Shown: positions 18,501 through 27,729 of the stretch, piece by piece
Numbering within the stretch: the stretch's first letter is position 1
Layout of the letters: every line of letters starts with the position of its first letter
Origin: Aequorivita echinoideorum
Lineage (GTDB): Bacteria; Bacteroidota; Bacteroidia; Flavobacteriales; Flavobacteriaceae
Length of the DNA stretch: 64,000 nt
Direction of reading: 5' to 3'
Assembly: GCF_018476645.1 (NCBI RefSeq)
Contig: NZ_JAHCTB010000002.1
Span: 248,001-312,000, forward strand
Notes under the pieces: generated by a model
What the model was told of the DNA's origin: nothing
The model's input: only the letters and a program-made list of their open reading frames with translations
The model's database searches: none
Program-made: the position numbers and the translations under genes

Positions 18501-18926
18501 ATGAAAAATGTAATAGTTATTTTAATGGTACTAGCCACTTTTGGCCTAAATGCACAAAATGAAAAAAGTGGGAGAATGGCAAAAAGAGCTCAAATGGAAA
18601 AGTATACCCCAGAGCAAAAGGCTGAACTTCGTTCAAAACAAATGGCGTTAAAGCTGGATCTAAATGAAGCGCAGCAAGCAAAAGTTAAACAGATTTTAGT
18701 CGAAAACAGCAAAACGAAACCTGAGCGCTCAAAAAACTGGAAAGAAATGTCTTCCGAAGAAAAATTTAAGGCCAAAAATGATATGCTGGACAGACGTATA
18801 GCTCTTAAAAAGAAAATGAAAGAAATACTAACCGAAGAGCAATTCGCTAAAATGGAAAGGGACAATAAGCAGCGGCGCAACCATTTCAAAAAAAGAAGAA
18901 GTGGTGAACAAAAAGGCAGAAAGTAA
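18501..18926 (+). CDS. small secreted Lys-rich Spy/DUF4890-like protein
   Basis: A 141-residue exported protein with signal peptide MKNVIVILMVLATFGLNAQ. The mature part is highly charged and helical, with two copies of an L-T/LN-x-x-Q-like pattern. One is YTPEQKAELRSKQMALKLDLNEAQ split over two helices, the other ILTEEQFAKMERD. This resembles the LTxxQ periplasmic chaperone-like families (Spy/CpxP) and DUF4890. It ends in a basic tail (RRNHFKKRRSGEQKGRK). It is followed 87 bp later by a second small exported protein on the same strand. A role in envelope stress is a family-based guess. Confidence 0.65.
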   Translation: MKNVIVILMVLATFGLNAQNEKSGRMAKRAQMEKYTPEQKAELRSKQMALKLDLNEAQQAKVKQILVENSKTKPERSKNWKEMSSEEKFKAKNDMLDRRIALKKKMKEILTEEQFAKMERDNKQRRNHFKKRRSGEQKGRK

Positions 18927-19013
18927 CGGTTAAATAATTTTTTTGGCTTAATTATTGGTTTAGTTATATCCAATGGTTACATTAGTAACCTCAAAATTAA
19001 AAAACCAAAGACA

Positions 19014-19358
19014 ATGAAAAATTTAATAAAAGTATTCGCCTTCTCTGCCGTAATGTTTTTAGGAGCGCAGTCAATTTCAGCTCAGTCTTTATCACAAGAC
19101 CAGTCTAGACCTGAAGTGATTGCCAAAGCGGAAACCGCTAAGCTTACCGATGAGTTAGGACTGAGTGGCGACCAAAGCAGGTCTGTTTTTAGAGCCTTGG
19201 TATCAAAGCACGTGAATTACCAAAAACATATTGAAGGTAAGGATGCAAATGATGCAACCGTTGTTGCTAACAAGAAAAAATTTGATGCTTCTGAAGAAGA
19301 ATTGATGAAAAAAATCTTGGACGAGAAACAATATGCTAAGTGGAAAACAATGGAATAA
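19014..19358 (+). CDS. small exported helical protein, hypothetical
   Basis: A 114-residue protein with signal peptide MKNLIKVFAFSAVMFLGAQSISAQ. The mature part is predicted helical. TAKLTDELGLSGDQSRSVFRALV and LDEKQYAKWKTME resemble the LTxxQ-type pattern of its upstream neighbour, so the pair may be related in function. It ends shortly before a strong terminator shared with hemL on the other strand. No named function is recognised. Confidence 0.6.
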   Translation: MKNLIKVFAFSAVMFLGAQSISAQSLSQDQSRPEVIAKAETAKLTDELGLSGDQSRSVFRALVSKHVNYQKHIEGKDANDATVVANKKKFDASEEELMKKILDEKQYAKWKTME

Positions 19359-19378
19359 TTTGATTTTCAGAAACAAAA

Positions 19379-19410
19379 CAAACCCTTCCTAAGAATTTAG
19401 GAAGGGTTTG
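19379..19410. terminator. bidirectional intrinsic terminator
   Basis: CAAACCCTTCCTA (19379-19391) pairs perfectly with TAGGAAGGGTTTG (19398-19410) around AGAATT. It serves the 19014 gene and the convergent hemL. Confidence 0.93.
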
Positions 19411-19413
19411 TTA

Positions 19414-20700
19414 TTATAGCATAGTAGCTACTTTTTTACAAGCAAGTATTGTTTGGTCCAAATCTTCATAGGAAAGAGCATCACAAATAAACCAAGTTTC
19501 AAATGCGCTGGGAGCTATGTATATACCCTCATTTAGCATTCCGTGGAAGAATTTTTTGAAAGTGTCATTGCTAGCATTGGCCGCTGAAGAAAAATCCGTC
19601 ACGGGGATTTCAGAAAAGTGCACTGAAATCATGGAACCAACACGATTTATGGTGTGGGTGATTTTGTTTTCATTTAATGCCGAAGCCACTCCCTCGTGAA
19701 GATATTCCGTTTTTTTGTTGATTGATTCAAAGATTTGGGGATTATCGTTTAGTTCTTTCAACATTGCGAATCCAGCAGCCATCGCCAGCGGATTTCCGCT
19801 CAACGTGCCAGCCTGATAAACGGGACCCAAAGGAGCAAGCATTTCCATAATTTCATTTCGTGCCGCAAATGCGCCAACTGGCAAACCTCCACCAATCACC
19901 TTTCCAAAGGTTACTATATCTGCATTTACATTATATAATTCCTGAACACCACCCGCAGCCAAACGAAAACCCGTCATAACTTCATCAAAAATCAAAAGGA
20001 TTTTGTTCTCATCACATAGTTTTCGTAATCCTTGCAAAAATCCCTCAGCCGGTGGAATGCAACCCATATTTCCTGCCACGGGTTCTAAAATAATACAGGA
20101 AATTTCATCTTTATTTGCTGAGATTACTTCAGCAACGTTGTTAAGATCATTGTACCGGGCAAGTAGGGTGTCTTTGGCAGTTCCTTCAGTTACTCCTGGG
20201 CTATTTGGTGTCCCAAACGTTACCGCACCACTACCAGCCTGGATTAAAAATGAATCACTATGGCCGTGATAACAACCAGCAAATTTTATGATTTTATCCT
20301 TGCCTGTATAGCCGCGAGCGAGCCTAATTGCGCTCATGCAAGCTTCGGTTCCACTATTAACGAAGCGGATTTTATCAACATTCGGCACCATAGAAACGGC
20401 AAGATTTGCTATTTCGGTTTCTATTTTTGTAGGCATCCCGAAGGATGTTCCATTTTTAGCCTTTTCAATTACAGCGTTTACGACGGGTTCGTGGGCATGG
20501 CCTAAAATCATAGGTCCCCAGGAATTTATGTAGTCAATAAGTCTGTTTCCGTCCACGTCATATAAATACGCGCCTTTGGCTTTGTCTACAAAAACAGGCG
20601 TTCCTCCCACGGCGTTAAATGCGCGTACTGGTGAATTTACACCACCGGGAATAACTTTTTTTGCCTCTCTAAACAAGGCACTGCTTCGTTCGTACTTCAT
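19414..20700 (-). CDS. hemL: glutamate-1-semialdehyde 2,1-aminomutase
   Basis: A 428-residue PLP enzyme that converts glutamate-1-semialdehyde to 5-aminolevulinate, the C5 entry to heme. The N-terminus [23 protein letters not shown], split across the first helices, is diagnostic. [17 protein letters not shown] and [13 protein letters not shown] bind [16 protein letters not shown] contains the Asp, and [15 protein letters not shown] contains the Schiff-base lysine. The length is normal. Downstream on the same strand, just 12 bp before it, lies the end of no other gene: its upstream neighbour is the glucosaminidase gene (20713), so the two may be co-transcribed. Confidence 0.96.
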   Translation of the reverse strand: MKYERSSALFREAKKVIPGGVNSPVRAFNAVGGTPVFVDKAKGAYLYDVDGNRLIDYINSWGPMILGHAHEPVVNAVIEKAKNGTSFGMPTKIETEIANLAVSMVPNVDKIRFVNSGTEACMSAIRLARGYTGKDKIIKFAGCYHGHSDSFLIQAGSGAVTFGTPNSPGVTEGTAKDTLLARYNDLNNVAEVISANKDEISCIILEPVAGNMGCIPPAEGFLQGLRKLCDENKILLIFDEVMTGFRLAAGGVQELYNVNADIVTFGKVIGGGLPVGAFAARNEIMEMLAPLGPVYQAGTLSGNPLAMAAGFAMLKELNDNPQIFESINKKTEYLHEGVASALNENKITHTINRVGSMISVHFSEIPVTDFSSAANASNDTFKKFFHGMLNEGIYIAPSAFETWFICDALSYEDLDQTILACKKVATML

Positions 20701-20712
20701 AATACTTTTTAA

Positions 20713-21543
20713 TTAATTGGGAGCGTGCAGGTATAGGGTCTGGCCAATAGAAATATTATTATCCCGCAAACCATTATATTCTTTTAGCGTTTCAACGGTT
20801 AAATTGAATTTTCGCGATATGCTGTAAAGCGTATCTCCAGCTTGGACTGAATAAGTTGCAATCTTATCGTCAACAGGTTTTGAATTATTTTTCTTTCCGC
20901 CCAGCACATCATTATCGTAATCTTCCAGATTATATCTTTCAATAATACCTATCAACTTATCTGGATAGCGCGGATCTGTGGCATATCCAGCCTTTTTCAG
21001 CCCCCTTGCCCAGCCTTTATAATCATCTTTTCTTAATTTGAACAAATCTTGGTATCTGCTACGGGTTGTCAAAAAAAGTGAGTGATCCCGAAATGAATAT
21101 TTTGGATCGTTATACTTTCTGAAGCATTCTTGGTCCACATCATCGTCGTGATATACGCGGTCACCCTCCCATTCTTTATGGCACTTTATGCCAAAATGGT
21201 TGTTTGCTTTTAAGGTAAGCTCCCCTGCGCCAGCGCCACTTTCCAAAATTCCTTGAGCTAACGTAATGCTGGCGGGAATTCCGTATTGTAGCATTTCCTC
21301 TTTGGCAATTGGCGCATATTCCTTTATATAATTCGCAACTCTCTCGCTGTAAGAAATATTTACAGGAACTTCAACTACCGCGGGCTCTTCAGCTTTTGTA
21401 TTCTTCTCTTTAACAGGTTGTTTTACGCGAACAACTCTCTCAGTATTTGGTTTTTTTCTATGTGAAACCACTCGTTTCTTGGATTTACAACTGCTGAAAC
21501 ACACAGCGCAAATTAAAAGTATGGTAATAATTCTGCCAATCAT
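20713..21543 (-). CDS. glucosaminidase domain-LysM lipoprotein
   Basis: A 276-residue predicted lipoprotein (signal ...LLICAVCFSSC) that should cleave the glycan strands of peptidoglycan. A basic linker precedes the glucosaminidase domain, with its LAQGILESGAGAGELTLKAN and NHFGIKCHKEWEGDRVYHDD segments at about residues 95-135. The glutamate in ILESGAG is the likely catalytic residue. A single C-terminal LysM domain (YSVQAGDTLYSISRKFNL and SIGQTLYLH) would bind peptidoglycan. It lies 2 bp from the ACC-deaminase-like gene upstream and 12 bp from hemL downstream, so the three genes may form an operon. Confidence 0.9.
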   Translation of the reverse strand: MIGRIITILLICAVCFSSCKSKKRVVSHRKKPNTERVVRVKQPVKEKNTKAEEPAVVEVPVNISYSERVANYIKEYAPIAKEEMLQYGIPASITLAQGILESGAGAGELTLKANNHFGIKCHKEWEGDRVYHDDDVDQECFRKYNDPKYSFRDHSLFLTTRSRYQDLFKLRKDDYKGWARGLKKAGYATDPRYPDKLIGIIERYNLEDYDNDVLGGKKNNSKPVDDKIATYSVQAGDTLYSISRKFNLTVETLKEYNGLRDNNISIGQTLYLHAPN

Positions 21544-21544
21544 T

Positions 21545-22462
21545 TTATTGGATTAGAGGTAGATTTTTATTCTTTAATTTTTCATTCATTCCAGAAATTC
21601 CTTGAAGTCCTCCGGTATGGATGGCTAAAATACGGCTATTTTCACTGAAATAATTGCTTTTCAAAAGCGCAATGATTCCAAACATCATTTTACCCGTATA
21701 TACAGGATCTAGCGGAATTCCCGTTTTCTCCCTAAACTCATTAATGAAACGCACCAAAACGGCATCTATTTTACCGTAACCGCCAAAACAATAGGAATCG
21801 GTTATTTCAAAATTGGTTTTTGAGGTATATTTTTCAATTTCTGAAGAAATAAAATTTCCGCGAAGCGCAGAAAAACCCAAAACTTTCTGGTTTGGCAAGG
21901 ATGCGCGCACCAATCCGGCCAATGTACCGCCAGTACCTACCGGCGCACAAATATAATCATACTGCGTATCTTCTGAAGTGATAATTTCCTCACAGCCCTT
22001 CACTGCAAGTTGGTTTGTACCCCCTTCGGGAACCAAATAAAAATTTCCAAAATCTTTTTTGAGGTTTTTAAGAAACTCCACTTGGTCCTTTAACCTATAT
22101 TGCTCTCTAGAAATAAATTGAAGGTGCATTCCACAACGGGATGCAAAAGCCAGGGTAGGATTTTGTTGAAATTTGATAGCCAATTCCTCTCCGCGTATAA
22201 TTCCAATCGTTTTAAGATTGCATTGCTTTCCAGCGGCAGCCACTGCTGCTATATGATTAGAATAGGCTCCGCCGAAAGTAAGAATGGCTTCCGATTTTTT
22301 TTGAATTGCTTCTTCAAAATTGTATTTAAGTTTTCTGAATTTATTGCCAGATACCAATGGATGGATTAAATCTTCACGCCGAAGGGACAAATTATAATTA
22401 CCAACCCCAAAATCTTTCAAATTGATTGAGGCAGTTAAAACATTTTTAGTGTCAAAAAACAA
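21545..22462 (-). CDS. 1-aminocyclopropane-1-carboxylate deaminase/D-cysteine desulfhydrase family
   Basis: A 305-residue fold-type II PLP enzyme. LHPLVSGNKFRKLKYN-like IHPLVSGNKFRKLKY near residue 35 contains the PLP lysine, and ILTFGGAYSNHIAAVA follows. CAPVGTGGTLAGLV is the phosphate-binding loop. Family members deaminate ACC or desulphurate D-cysteine. Bacteroidetes members more often act on D-cysteine, so the substrate is uncertain. The start is a TTG at 22460-22462, because an in-frame stop lies 8 codons upstream and no ATG intervenes. Confidence 0.85.
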   Translation of the reverse strand: MFFDTKNVLTASINLKDFGVGNYNLSLRREDLIHPLVSGNKFRKLKYNFEEAIQKKSEAILTFGGAYSNHIAAVAAAGKQCNLKTIGIIRGEELAIKFQQNPTLAFASRCGMHLQFISREQYRLKDQVEFLKNLKKDFGNFYLVPEGGTNQLAVKGCEEIITSEDTQYDYICAPVGTGGTLAGLVRASLPNQKVLGFSALRGNFISSEIEKYTSKTNFEITDSYCFGGYGKIDAVLVRFINEFREKTGIPLDPVYTGKMMFGIIALLKSNYFSENSRILAIHTGGLQGISGMNEKLKNKNLPLIQ

Positions 22463-22631
22463 GGAAGTTTTATTTGAGATAACTTAGATTAAAAGCTTCA
22501 AAAAACCGACAAAGAGCAGGTTAAATTTGAAATGAGTTAATTTTTTTTATTAATAGAACCAAAGTATTAGGTTTGTCGTAACTATTTCATTTAACAAATT
22601 TCAGATTACTGTTTTTTAGCTCCCCAAATCT

Positions 22632-24455
22632 ATGAAAAAAACAATACTCCTCCCACTTGTATTCTTATTTGCCGCGCCCCTATTTTCCCAAGTAGGTATA
22701 GGAAATACAGATCCTGCAGAATCATCATTACTGGATGTACGTGATGGCAACAACAATAAAGGCATACTTATTCCGCGGGTCAATATTCCGAATTTAAACA
22801 ATAGAGCACCCATTACCACGGCTACCATTGATGAAAGTCTTTTGGTCTATAACACAAATACAACAACGGGCAAAGGATTTCACTATTGGAATGGAACTTC
22901 CTGGGTTGCACTGCAATCAGGAATTGATAAAAATATATATGATGCCAATGGTAGTTTAAATCAAGATAGAATGCTGGATTTGAATACCAGAGCTCTGAAT
23001 ATACGAAATGGTTCAAACCCGGGATTTCGATTTAATTCAAACGGGAGCTTGGATCTTCAGGCTTACGGCACTCCGACATTCAATACCAATTCAAATCCTT
23101 TGCGCTATTTAACAGTAAATAATAGTGGTTCGGTACAGCAAATTTTGGCGACCGATTTATATAACAATTCAATTAAAGACTGGTTTGAAGCAAATACAAC
23201 GGTCGCGCCAGATGATATTTCAGATAACATATATACAAATGGTCGTGTGGGGATTAACAGAAGTAATCCTGCCGCTTCCCTTCATATCTACGAAGCTGTG
23301 GGTGTTCCTGCATCTGCAAATAACGGAACAATTCTTTTGGAACATGGAAATGATGGTGGCGCATCTTCAATAGTATTTAGAAGTCGATCCAATGCCGGCA
23401 GTGACTACGCTTACATAAATTACGATGATAACGGATCAGGAAATGGAACGGGTGTAGAAAATAGTTTATTGGAAATAGGTGTTCAAAATGATTCTCCAAC
23501 TGGATTTCCAACTGGAGTTGATGATATAAACATTGCAGCTACTGGCTCTGTGGGAATAAGCAATATTGCTCCCAACGGCAGTGCTTCTTTAGATCTTGGA
23601 GCCAATAACCGAGGTTTATTAATCAATAGAGTAGCGTTGTCATCAGCAACTACAGCGACTCCTGTTACCAATCCTGCCAATGGCTTATTAATATTTAATA
23701 CTGCTACCGCAGGTACTGCCCCAAACAATGTAATACCTGGATTTTACTACTGGATCAATAATAGATGGAACAAAATTAATGCTGGGGATGGAAATAATCT
23801 TTATAATTCAGACGGCACACTAACAAACAATAGAACGGTCAACACCGCAAATTTTAATTTGAATATTAATTCAGTAAATGGCCAGGCTTTACAGGTTGCC
23901 CCAAATAGAAATATAACCATAGCAGGTTATGGCAGCGGCACAAAGACGGGAACAAAAACTTCAGACTTGGCAGTAACAGCAACAGGATTAATTATAGAAG
24001 AGCCCATCAATCGAGGTGTTCAATTTTATTCTTACAATATCACACCTACAGTATCTCCTAATCTCAATACTATTGAGAGAGAAACAAAAATAAACCGTTC
24101 AGGATTTTACACAGGGGCTCTTAACAACGTTGCTGCCATGAAACCATCCAATAATGACGGATTTGTCGTAAAAATTGTGGGAACATATGAGGTAAGGAAT
24201 ACTGGAGATTTCACATTCACAGAATTATGTGACGATGGTGCACGAATATATATTGATGGCTCCCTTATCCACAATGTTTGGGTAGATGGCGTGGGTGATA
24301 CAAACTCTTCTACGGTAAATCTTGCAAAAGGGAAACATAAAATTGAATTTTGGTATTACGAAAATGCCGGCGGAGAATATTTCAATTTTTCTTGGGGAGC
24401 CAATCCCGATGGAAATTCAGGTGTCATTCAGGCGAATCAACTTACAATCGAATAA
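22632..24455 (+). CDS. secreted surface protein with C-terminal PA14-like domain
   Basis: A 607-residue exported protein (signal MKKTILLPLVFLFAAPLFSQ). The mature N-terminus VGIGNTDPAESSLLDVRDG with GILIPRVNI is a flavobacterial surface or tail-fibre-like motif that recurs at the start of the 56973 protein in this window. Similar phrases recur internally (ASLDLGANNRGLLINRVAL), so there are at least two copies. The last 150 residues (GVQFYSYNITPTVSPNLNTI, FTFTELCDDGARIYIDG, LAKGKHKIEFWYYENAGGEY) resemble a PA14 carbohydrate-binding domain. A role in adhesion or glycan binding is an inference. Confidence 0.7.
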   Translation: MKKTILLPLVFLFAAPLFSQVGIGNTDPAESSLLDVRDGNNNKGILIPRVNIPNLNNRAPITTATIDESLLVYNTNTTTGKGFHYWNGTSWVALQSGIDKNIYDANGSLNQDRMLDLNTRALNIRNGSNPGFRFNSNGSLDLQAYGTPTFNTNSNPLRYLTVNNSGSVQQILATDLYNNSIKDWFEANTTVAPDDISDNIYTNGRVGINRSNPAASLHIYEAVGVPASANNGTILLEHGNDGGASSIVFRSRSNAGSDYAYINYDDNGSGNGTGVENSLLEIGVQNDSPTGFPTGVDDINIAATGSVGISNIAPNGSASLDLGANNRGLLINRVALSSATTATPVTNPANGLLIFNTATAGTAPNNVIPGFYYWINNRWNKINAGDGNNLYNSDGTLTNNRTVNTANFNLNINSVNGQALQVAPNRNITIAGYGSGTKTGTKTSDLAVTATGLIIEEPINRGVQFYSYNITPTVSPNLNTIERETKINRSGFYTGALNNVAAMKPSNNDGFVVKIVGTYEVRNTGDFTFTELCDDGARIYIDGSLIHNVWVDGVGDTNSSTVNLAKGKHKIEFWYYENAGGEYFNFSWGANPDGNSGVIQANQLTIE

Positions 24456-24456
24456 A

Positions 24457-24780
24457 TTACAAATACTTCAAAAAACCAAAAAAAGGCCTCTTTCCCAAAT
24501 AATTGAGGTCTTTTTCACTTTGGTATGCTTCCCTTTCAAAGGAAATATTTCTGTATCCCAAATACCTATTTCCATATTGAAAGCATCTGTATAAAAATTC
24601 CAACCCGTACCAGATATAGAAAAATAGTACGAGCATTTCAGCCTGCTGCCGCAAGTGTATCCTTTCGTGGTTCAAAAATGTTTTGTCCTCACATAAACTT
24701 CGGTGGCGCACAATTATAAATGGCCAAAGTGTGATGCCGATAAATTTCTTCCGAAGCAAAAAACGGTTCACTAAAATCAT
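24457..24780 (-). CDS. small membrane protein with HExxH-like motif, hypothetical
   Basis: A 107-residue protein of unknown function with a likely membrane segment (MLVLFFYIWYGLEFLYRCF). It contains LNHERIHLRQQAEM at about residues 37-50, where HERIH fits HExxH, so zinc binding is possible. No third ligand can be assigned. Short proteins of this kind are common in Bacteroidetes. Its 3' end is only 2 bp from the convergent surface-protein gene, and a hairpin terminator (24481-24515) lies inside its last codons. Confidence 0.6.
   Translation of the reverse strand: MILVNRFLLRKKFIGITLWPFIIVRHRSLCEDKTFLNHERIHLRQQAEMLVLFFYIWYGLEFLYRCFQYGNRYLGYRNISFEREAYQSEKDLNYLGKRPFFGFLKYL
24481..24515. terminator. 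terminator-like hairpin inside the 24457-24780 gene end
   Basis: AAAGGCCTC (24482-24490) pairs with GAGGTCTTT (24505-24513), with one mismatch and a T-run on the plus side. It is well placed to end the 22632 transcript within the convergent gene. Confidence 0.65.
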
Positions 24781-24860
24781 ATCAATTCAAAAAAAACCAA
24801 TTACAAAGTACAATATAAAAAAGGAATTACGGTGCGGTCGCTTCACAGTATCGAATTCCG

Positions 24861-24868
24861 TATTTTTG
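24861..24868 (+). promoter_or_regulatory. -7 box TATTTTTG
   Basis: TATTTTTG fits TAnnTTTG and lies 5 bp before the 24873 ATG, so this short gene may also have a near-leaderless message. Confidence 0.4.
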
Positions 24869-24872
24869 TGAT

Positions 24873-25043
24873 ATGCTTTTTCCAAAGAAAAAAATTGAAA
24901 TTGAGGAAGGTGATTACTACCTCACGCCAGAAGGATACAAATGTTTTACCGAACAATACCACTTAAAACGCGGGTATTGTTGCGAAAGCGGTTGCAGGCA
25001 TTGTCCCTATGGCTTCAATAAAAAGACTGGAAAACACCAATAA
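24873..25043 (+). CDS. small Cys-rich protein, DUF5522-like
   Basis: A 56-residue open frame. It begins MLFPKKKIEIEEGDYYLTPE and continues with the Cys-rich segment GYCCESGCRHCPYGF, then a short basic tail. The CC-x3-C-x2-C arrangement suggests metal binding, and the look is that of the DUF5522 family found in many Bacteroidetes. It ends 15 bp before hutU on the same strand and is preceded by a -7 box, so the two may be co-transcribed. No biochemical role is known to me. Confidence 0.75.
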   Translation: MLFPKKKIEIEEGDYYLTPEGYKCFTEQYHLKRGYCCESGCRHCPYGFNKKTGKHQ

Positions 25044-25057
25044 ATATTATAAAGAAA

Positions 25058-27076
25058 ATGACTTTTAAAGAAGCAATAAAGCAAGGAATTCCCGAAAAAC
25101 TTCCGAATAAAAAACCGTACGACGCGCAAATAAACCACGCTCCCAAAAGAAAAGATATTCTTTCAAAAGAGGAAAAACAGCTTGCATTGCGCAACGCACT
25201 CCGTTATTTTGATGCCAAACATCACGCTGAACTTTTGCCGGAATTTTCGGAAGAGCTTGATAAATACGGAAGAATCTATATGTACAGATTTCGTCCAGAT
25301 TATAAAATCTACGCCCGGCCTATCGAGGAATATCCGGGTGAATGTGAGCAGGCAAAGGCTATCATGTTGATGATTCAAAATAATTTGGATTACGCGGTAG
25401 CGCAACACCCGCACGAGTTGATTACCTACGGTGGAAATGGAGCGGTATTTCAAAATTGGGCACAGTATCTTTTGGCAATGAAATATCTTTCTGAAATGAA
25501 CGATGAACAGACGCTTGTTATGAATTCAGGGCATCCGCTTGGGCTCTTCCCCTCACATAAAGATGCGCCGCGAGTAGTAGTTACCAACGGAATGATGATT
25601 CCAAATTATTCAAAACAGGACGATTGGGAAAAATTCAACGCTCTTGGCGTAACGCAATACGGCCAAATGACGGCGGGAAGCTATATGTACATTGGCCCTC
25701 AGGGAATCGTGCACGGGACCACAATTACGGTTTTGAATGGTTTCAGAAAAATTAAAAAAGAACCAAAAGGTGGCTTATTCGTAACCTCCGGACTTGGCGG
25801 AATGAGCGGCGCACAGCCAAAAGCTGGAAATATTGCCGGGTGCGTGACCGTCTGTGCCGAGGTAAATGAAAAAGCTACCAAAACAAGACACAGTCAAGGT
25901 TGGGTGGACGAAATAATATCAGATTTGGATTTGCTTTCGAAAAGGGTTAAAGATGCTGTTTCAAAAAAAGAAACGGTTTCCATCGCATTCAATGGAAATA
26001 TTGTTGAAGTCTGGGAAAAATTTGATGAGGAAAACATTAAAATTGATTTGGGAAGCGATCAAACTTCACTGCACAATCCTTGGGCGGGCGGCTATTACCC
26101 TGTGGGATTAACGTATGGGGAAGCTAATGAAATGATGGCAACAAATCCTGAGAAATTTAAGGATGAGGTTCAAAAAAGCTTGCGAAGACACGTGGACGCT
26201 ATAAACAAGCATACTTCAAAAGGCACTTATTTTTTTGATTATGGAAATGCGTTTTTGCTTGAAGCCTCCCGCGCGGGTGCTGATGTTTATAAAGACCAAA
26301 ATGGAAAAATGGCAAGCTCCTCTTCCCTCGAAGAAGGGGCTGGGGGATGGGCCTACCCTTCCTATGTGCAGGATATTATGGGCCCTATGTGCTTCGATTA
26401 TGGTTTTGGACCGTTCCGGTGGGTGTGCGCTTCCGGAAAAGCGGAGGATCTTCAGAAAACGGACGAAATGGCTTGCGAAGTATTGGAAGAATTAATGAAA
26501 AATTCACCAAAGGAAATTCAGCAGCAAATGCAGGATAACATTACGTGGATTAAAGGTGCACAGGAAAATAAATTGGTTGTAGGCAGCCAAGCAAGAATTC
26601 TTTACGCAGATGCTGAGGGAAGAATTAGAATTGCTTCGGCTTTCAATAAAGCTATTTCAGAAGGAAAAATAGGGACAGTTATTTTGGGAAGGGACCACCA
26701 CGATGTTAGCGGAACAGATTCACCCTATCGCGAGACTTCAAATATATACGATGGAAGCAGATTTACGGCAGATATGGCTATTCAAAACGTGATTGGCGAT
26801 AGTTTCCGCGGCGCCACTTGGGTAAGCATTCACAATGGCGGTGGCGTGGGCTGGGGCGAAGTTATTAATGGTGGCTTCGGCATGGTTCTTGATGGTAGTA
26901 TAGACGCGCAACGCCGTTTGGAAAGCATGCTTTTTTGGGATGTAAATAATGGTATCGCACGCCGGAGTTGGGCTAGAAATGATGAAGCAATTTTCGCAAT
27001 TAAAAGGGCGATGCAGGATAATCCAAACTTAAAAGTGACGCTTCCCAATTTGGTAGACGATTCACTTTTTGAATAA
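25058..27076 (+). CDS. hutU: urocanate hydratase, long form
   Basis: A 672-residue urocanase that converts urocanate to imidazolone propionate in histidine breakdown. It is longer than the roughly 555-residue bacterial form and closer in length to the eukaryote-like form of about 670. The NAD-binding segment VTSGLGGMSGAQPKAGNIAG and the catalytic region IMGPMCFDYGFGPFRWVC are clear, as are HYPQELI-like QHPHELITYGGNGAVFQNWAQ (two pieces) near the N-terminus. Residues encoded at 26316-26352 (SSSLEEGAGGWAY) overlap a palindromic repeat related to one inside the E2 gene. No other hut gene is adjacent. Confidence 0.93.
   Translation: MTFKEAIKQGIPEKLPNKKPYDAQINHAPKRKDILSKEEKQLALRNALRYFDAKHHAELLPEFSEELDKYGRIYMYRFRPDYKIYARPIEEYPGECEQAKAIMLMIQNNLDYAVAQHPHELITYGGNGAVFQNWAQYLLAMKYLSEMNDEQTLVMNSGHPLGLFPSHKDAPRVVVTNGMMIPNYSKQDDWEKFNALGVTQYGQMTAGSYMYIGPQGIVHGTTITVLNGFRKIKKEPKGGLFVTSGLGGMSGAQPKAGNIAGCVTVCAEVNEKATKTRHSQGWVDEIISDLDLLSKRVKDAVSKKETVSIAFNGNIVEVWEKFDEENIKIDLGSDQTSLHNPWAGGYYPVGLTYGEANEMMATNPEKFKDEVQKSLRRHVDAINKHTSKGTYFFDYGNAFLLEASRAGADVYKDQNGKMASSSSLEEGAGGWAYPSYVQDIMGPMCFDYGFGPFRWVCASGKAEDLQKTDEMACEVLEELMKNSPKEIQQQMQDNITWIKGAQENKLVVGSQARILYADAEGRIRIASAFNKAISEGKIGTVILGRDHHDVSGTDSPYRETSNIYDGSRFTADMAIQNVIGDSFRGATWVSIHNGGGVGWGEVINGGFGMVLDGSIDAQRRLESMLFWDVNNGIARRSWARNDEAIFAIKRAMQDNPNLKVTLPNLVDDSLFE
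26316..26352. repeat. palindromic repeat copy inside hutU
   Basis: A 37-bp GC-rich segment beginning GCTCCTCTTCC and ending GGGGCTGGGGGATGGGC. It matches, with few changes, the reverse complement of 31721-31757 in the E2 gene. It is in frame and encodes a Gly/Ser-rich peptide. Confidence 0.6.
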
Positions 27077-27130
27077 AATTTTTTACATTTAATTAAAAAA
27101 ATCTGTTGCTTAAATTTAAACAATACTGCT

Positions 27131-27676
27131 ATGAAAATATTTAAATTTTTACCACTATTATTCCTTTTTGTGTTTGCATCCTGTACAACCGTTCGCGTAG
27201 CAACGGACTACGATAAGGAAGTGAATTTCAACCAATATAATTCTTTTGCGTTTTTTAGACCAGGAATTGATAAAGCTGAAATCAGCGATCTTGACAAAAA
27301 AAGAATTTTGCGTGCTATTGAGGAAAATTTGACGATGAAAGGTTTTACAAAATCTGAATCCCCCACTATTTTAGTAAGCATTTTTACCAAAGAAAGAGAG
27401 CGAGTGGATGTCTACAATAACAATTTCGGTTTTGGCTGGGGTTGGAATCCATGGTGGTACGGTGGCGGATTTTACGGCGGAAATACTGTATCCCGATCTA
27501 CTGAAGGAACGCTTTACATTGATTTAATTGATGCCAAGACTAACAATCTGGTCTGGCAGGGAATAGGCACTGCCAATCTTGTTACAGCAGATATGGAAAA
27601 GAAGGAAGCCCGAATAAAAGAAATAGTCGCAAAAATTTTAGCTGAATATCCTCCGGGAATGATGGAAAATAATTAA
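27131..27676 (+). CDS. DUF4136-domain lipoprotein
   Basis: A 181-residue predicted lipoprotein, signal MKIFKFLPLLFLFVFASC. The mature start TTVRVATDYDKEVNFNQYNSF, taken in two pieces (VRVATDYDK, FNQYNSFAFF), is typical of DUF4136. A Gly/Trp/Tyr-rich segment (FGWGWNPWWYGGGFYGG) lies mid-protein, and the C-terminal VWQGIGTANL and EIVAKILAEYPP are also typical. The family is of unknown function and found in Bacteroidetes and Proteobacteria envelopes. It is followed by a terminator. Confidence 0.88.
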   Translation: MKIFKFLPLLFLFVFASCTTVRVATDYDKEVNFNQYNSFAFFRPGIDKAEISDLDKKRILRAIEENLTMKGFTKSESPTILVSIFTKERERVDVYNNNFGFGWGWNPWWYGGGFYGGNTVSRSTEGTLYIDLIDAKTNNLVWQGIGTANLVTADMEKKEARIKEIVAKILAEYPPGMMENN

Positions 27677-27680
27677 TTGA

Positions 27681-27706
27681 AAAGCCCACATTCGTGGGTT
27701 TTTTTA
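27681..27706 (+). terminator. short intrinsic terminator
   Basis: CCCAC (27685-27689) pairs with GTGGG (27694-27698), with flanking A and T runs. It follows the DUF4136 gene. Confidence 0.75.
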
Positions 27707-27729
27707 TATTAATTTGAAAAAAATTACCA

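Noticed and set aside
26235-26538. Short frames across the hutU GC-rich repeat
   Set aside because: They are shadows of hutU; the real coding frame is continuous.
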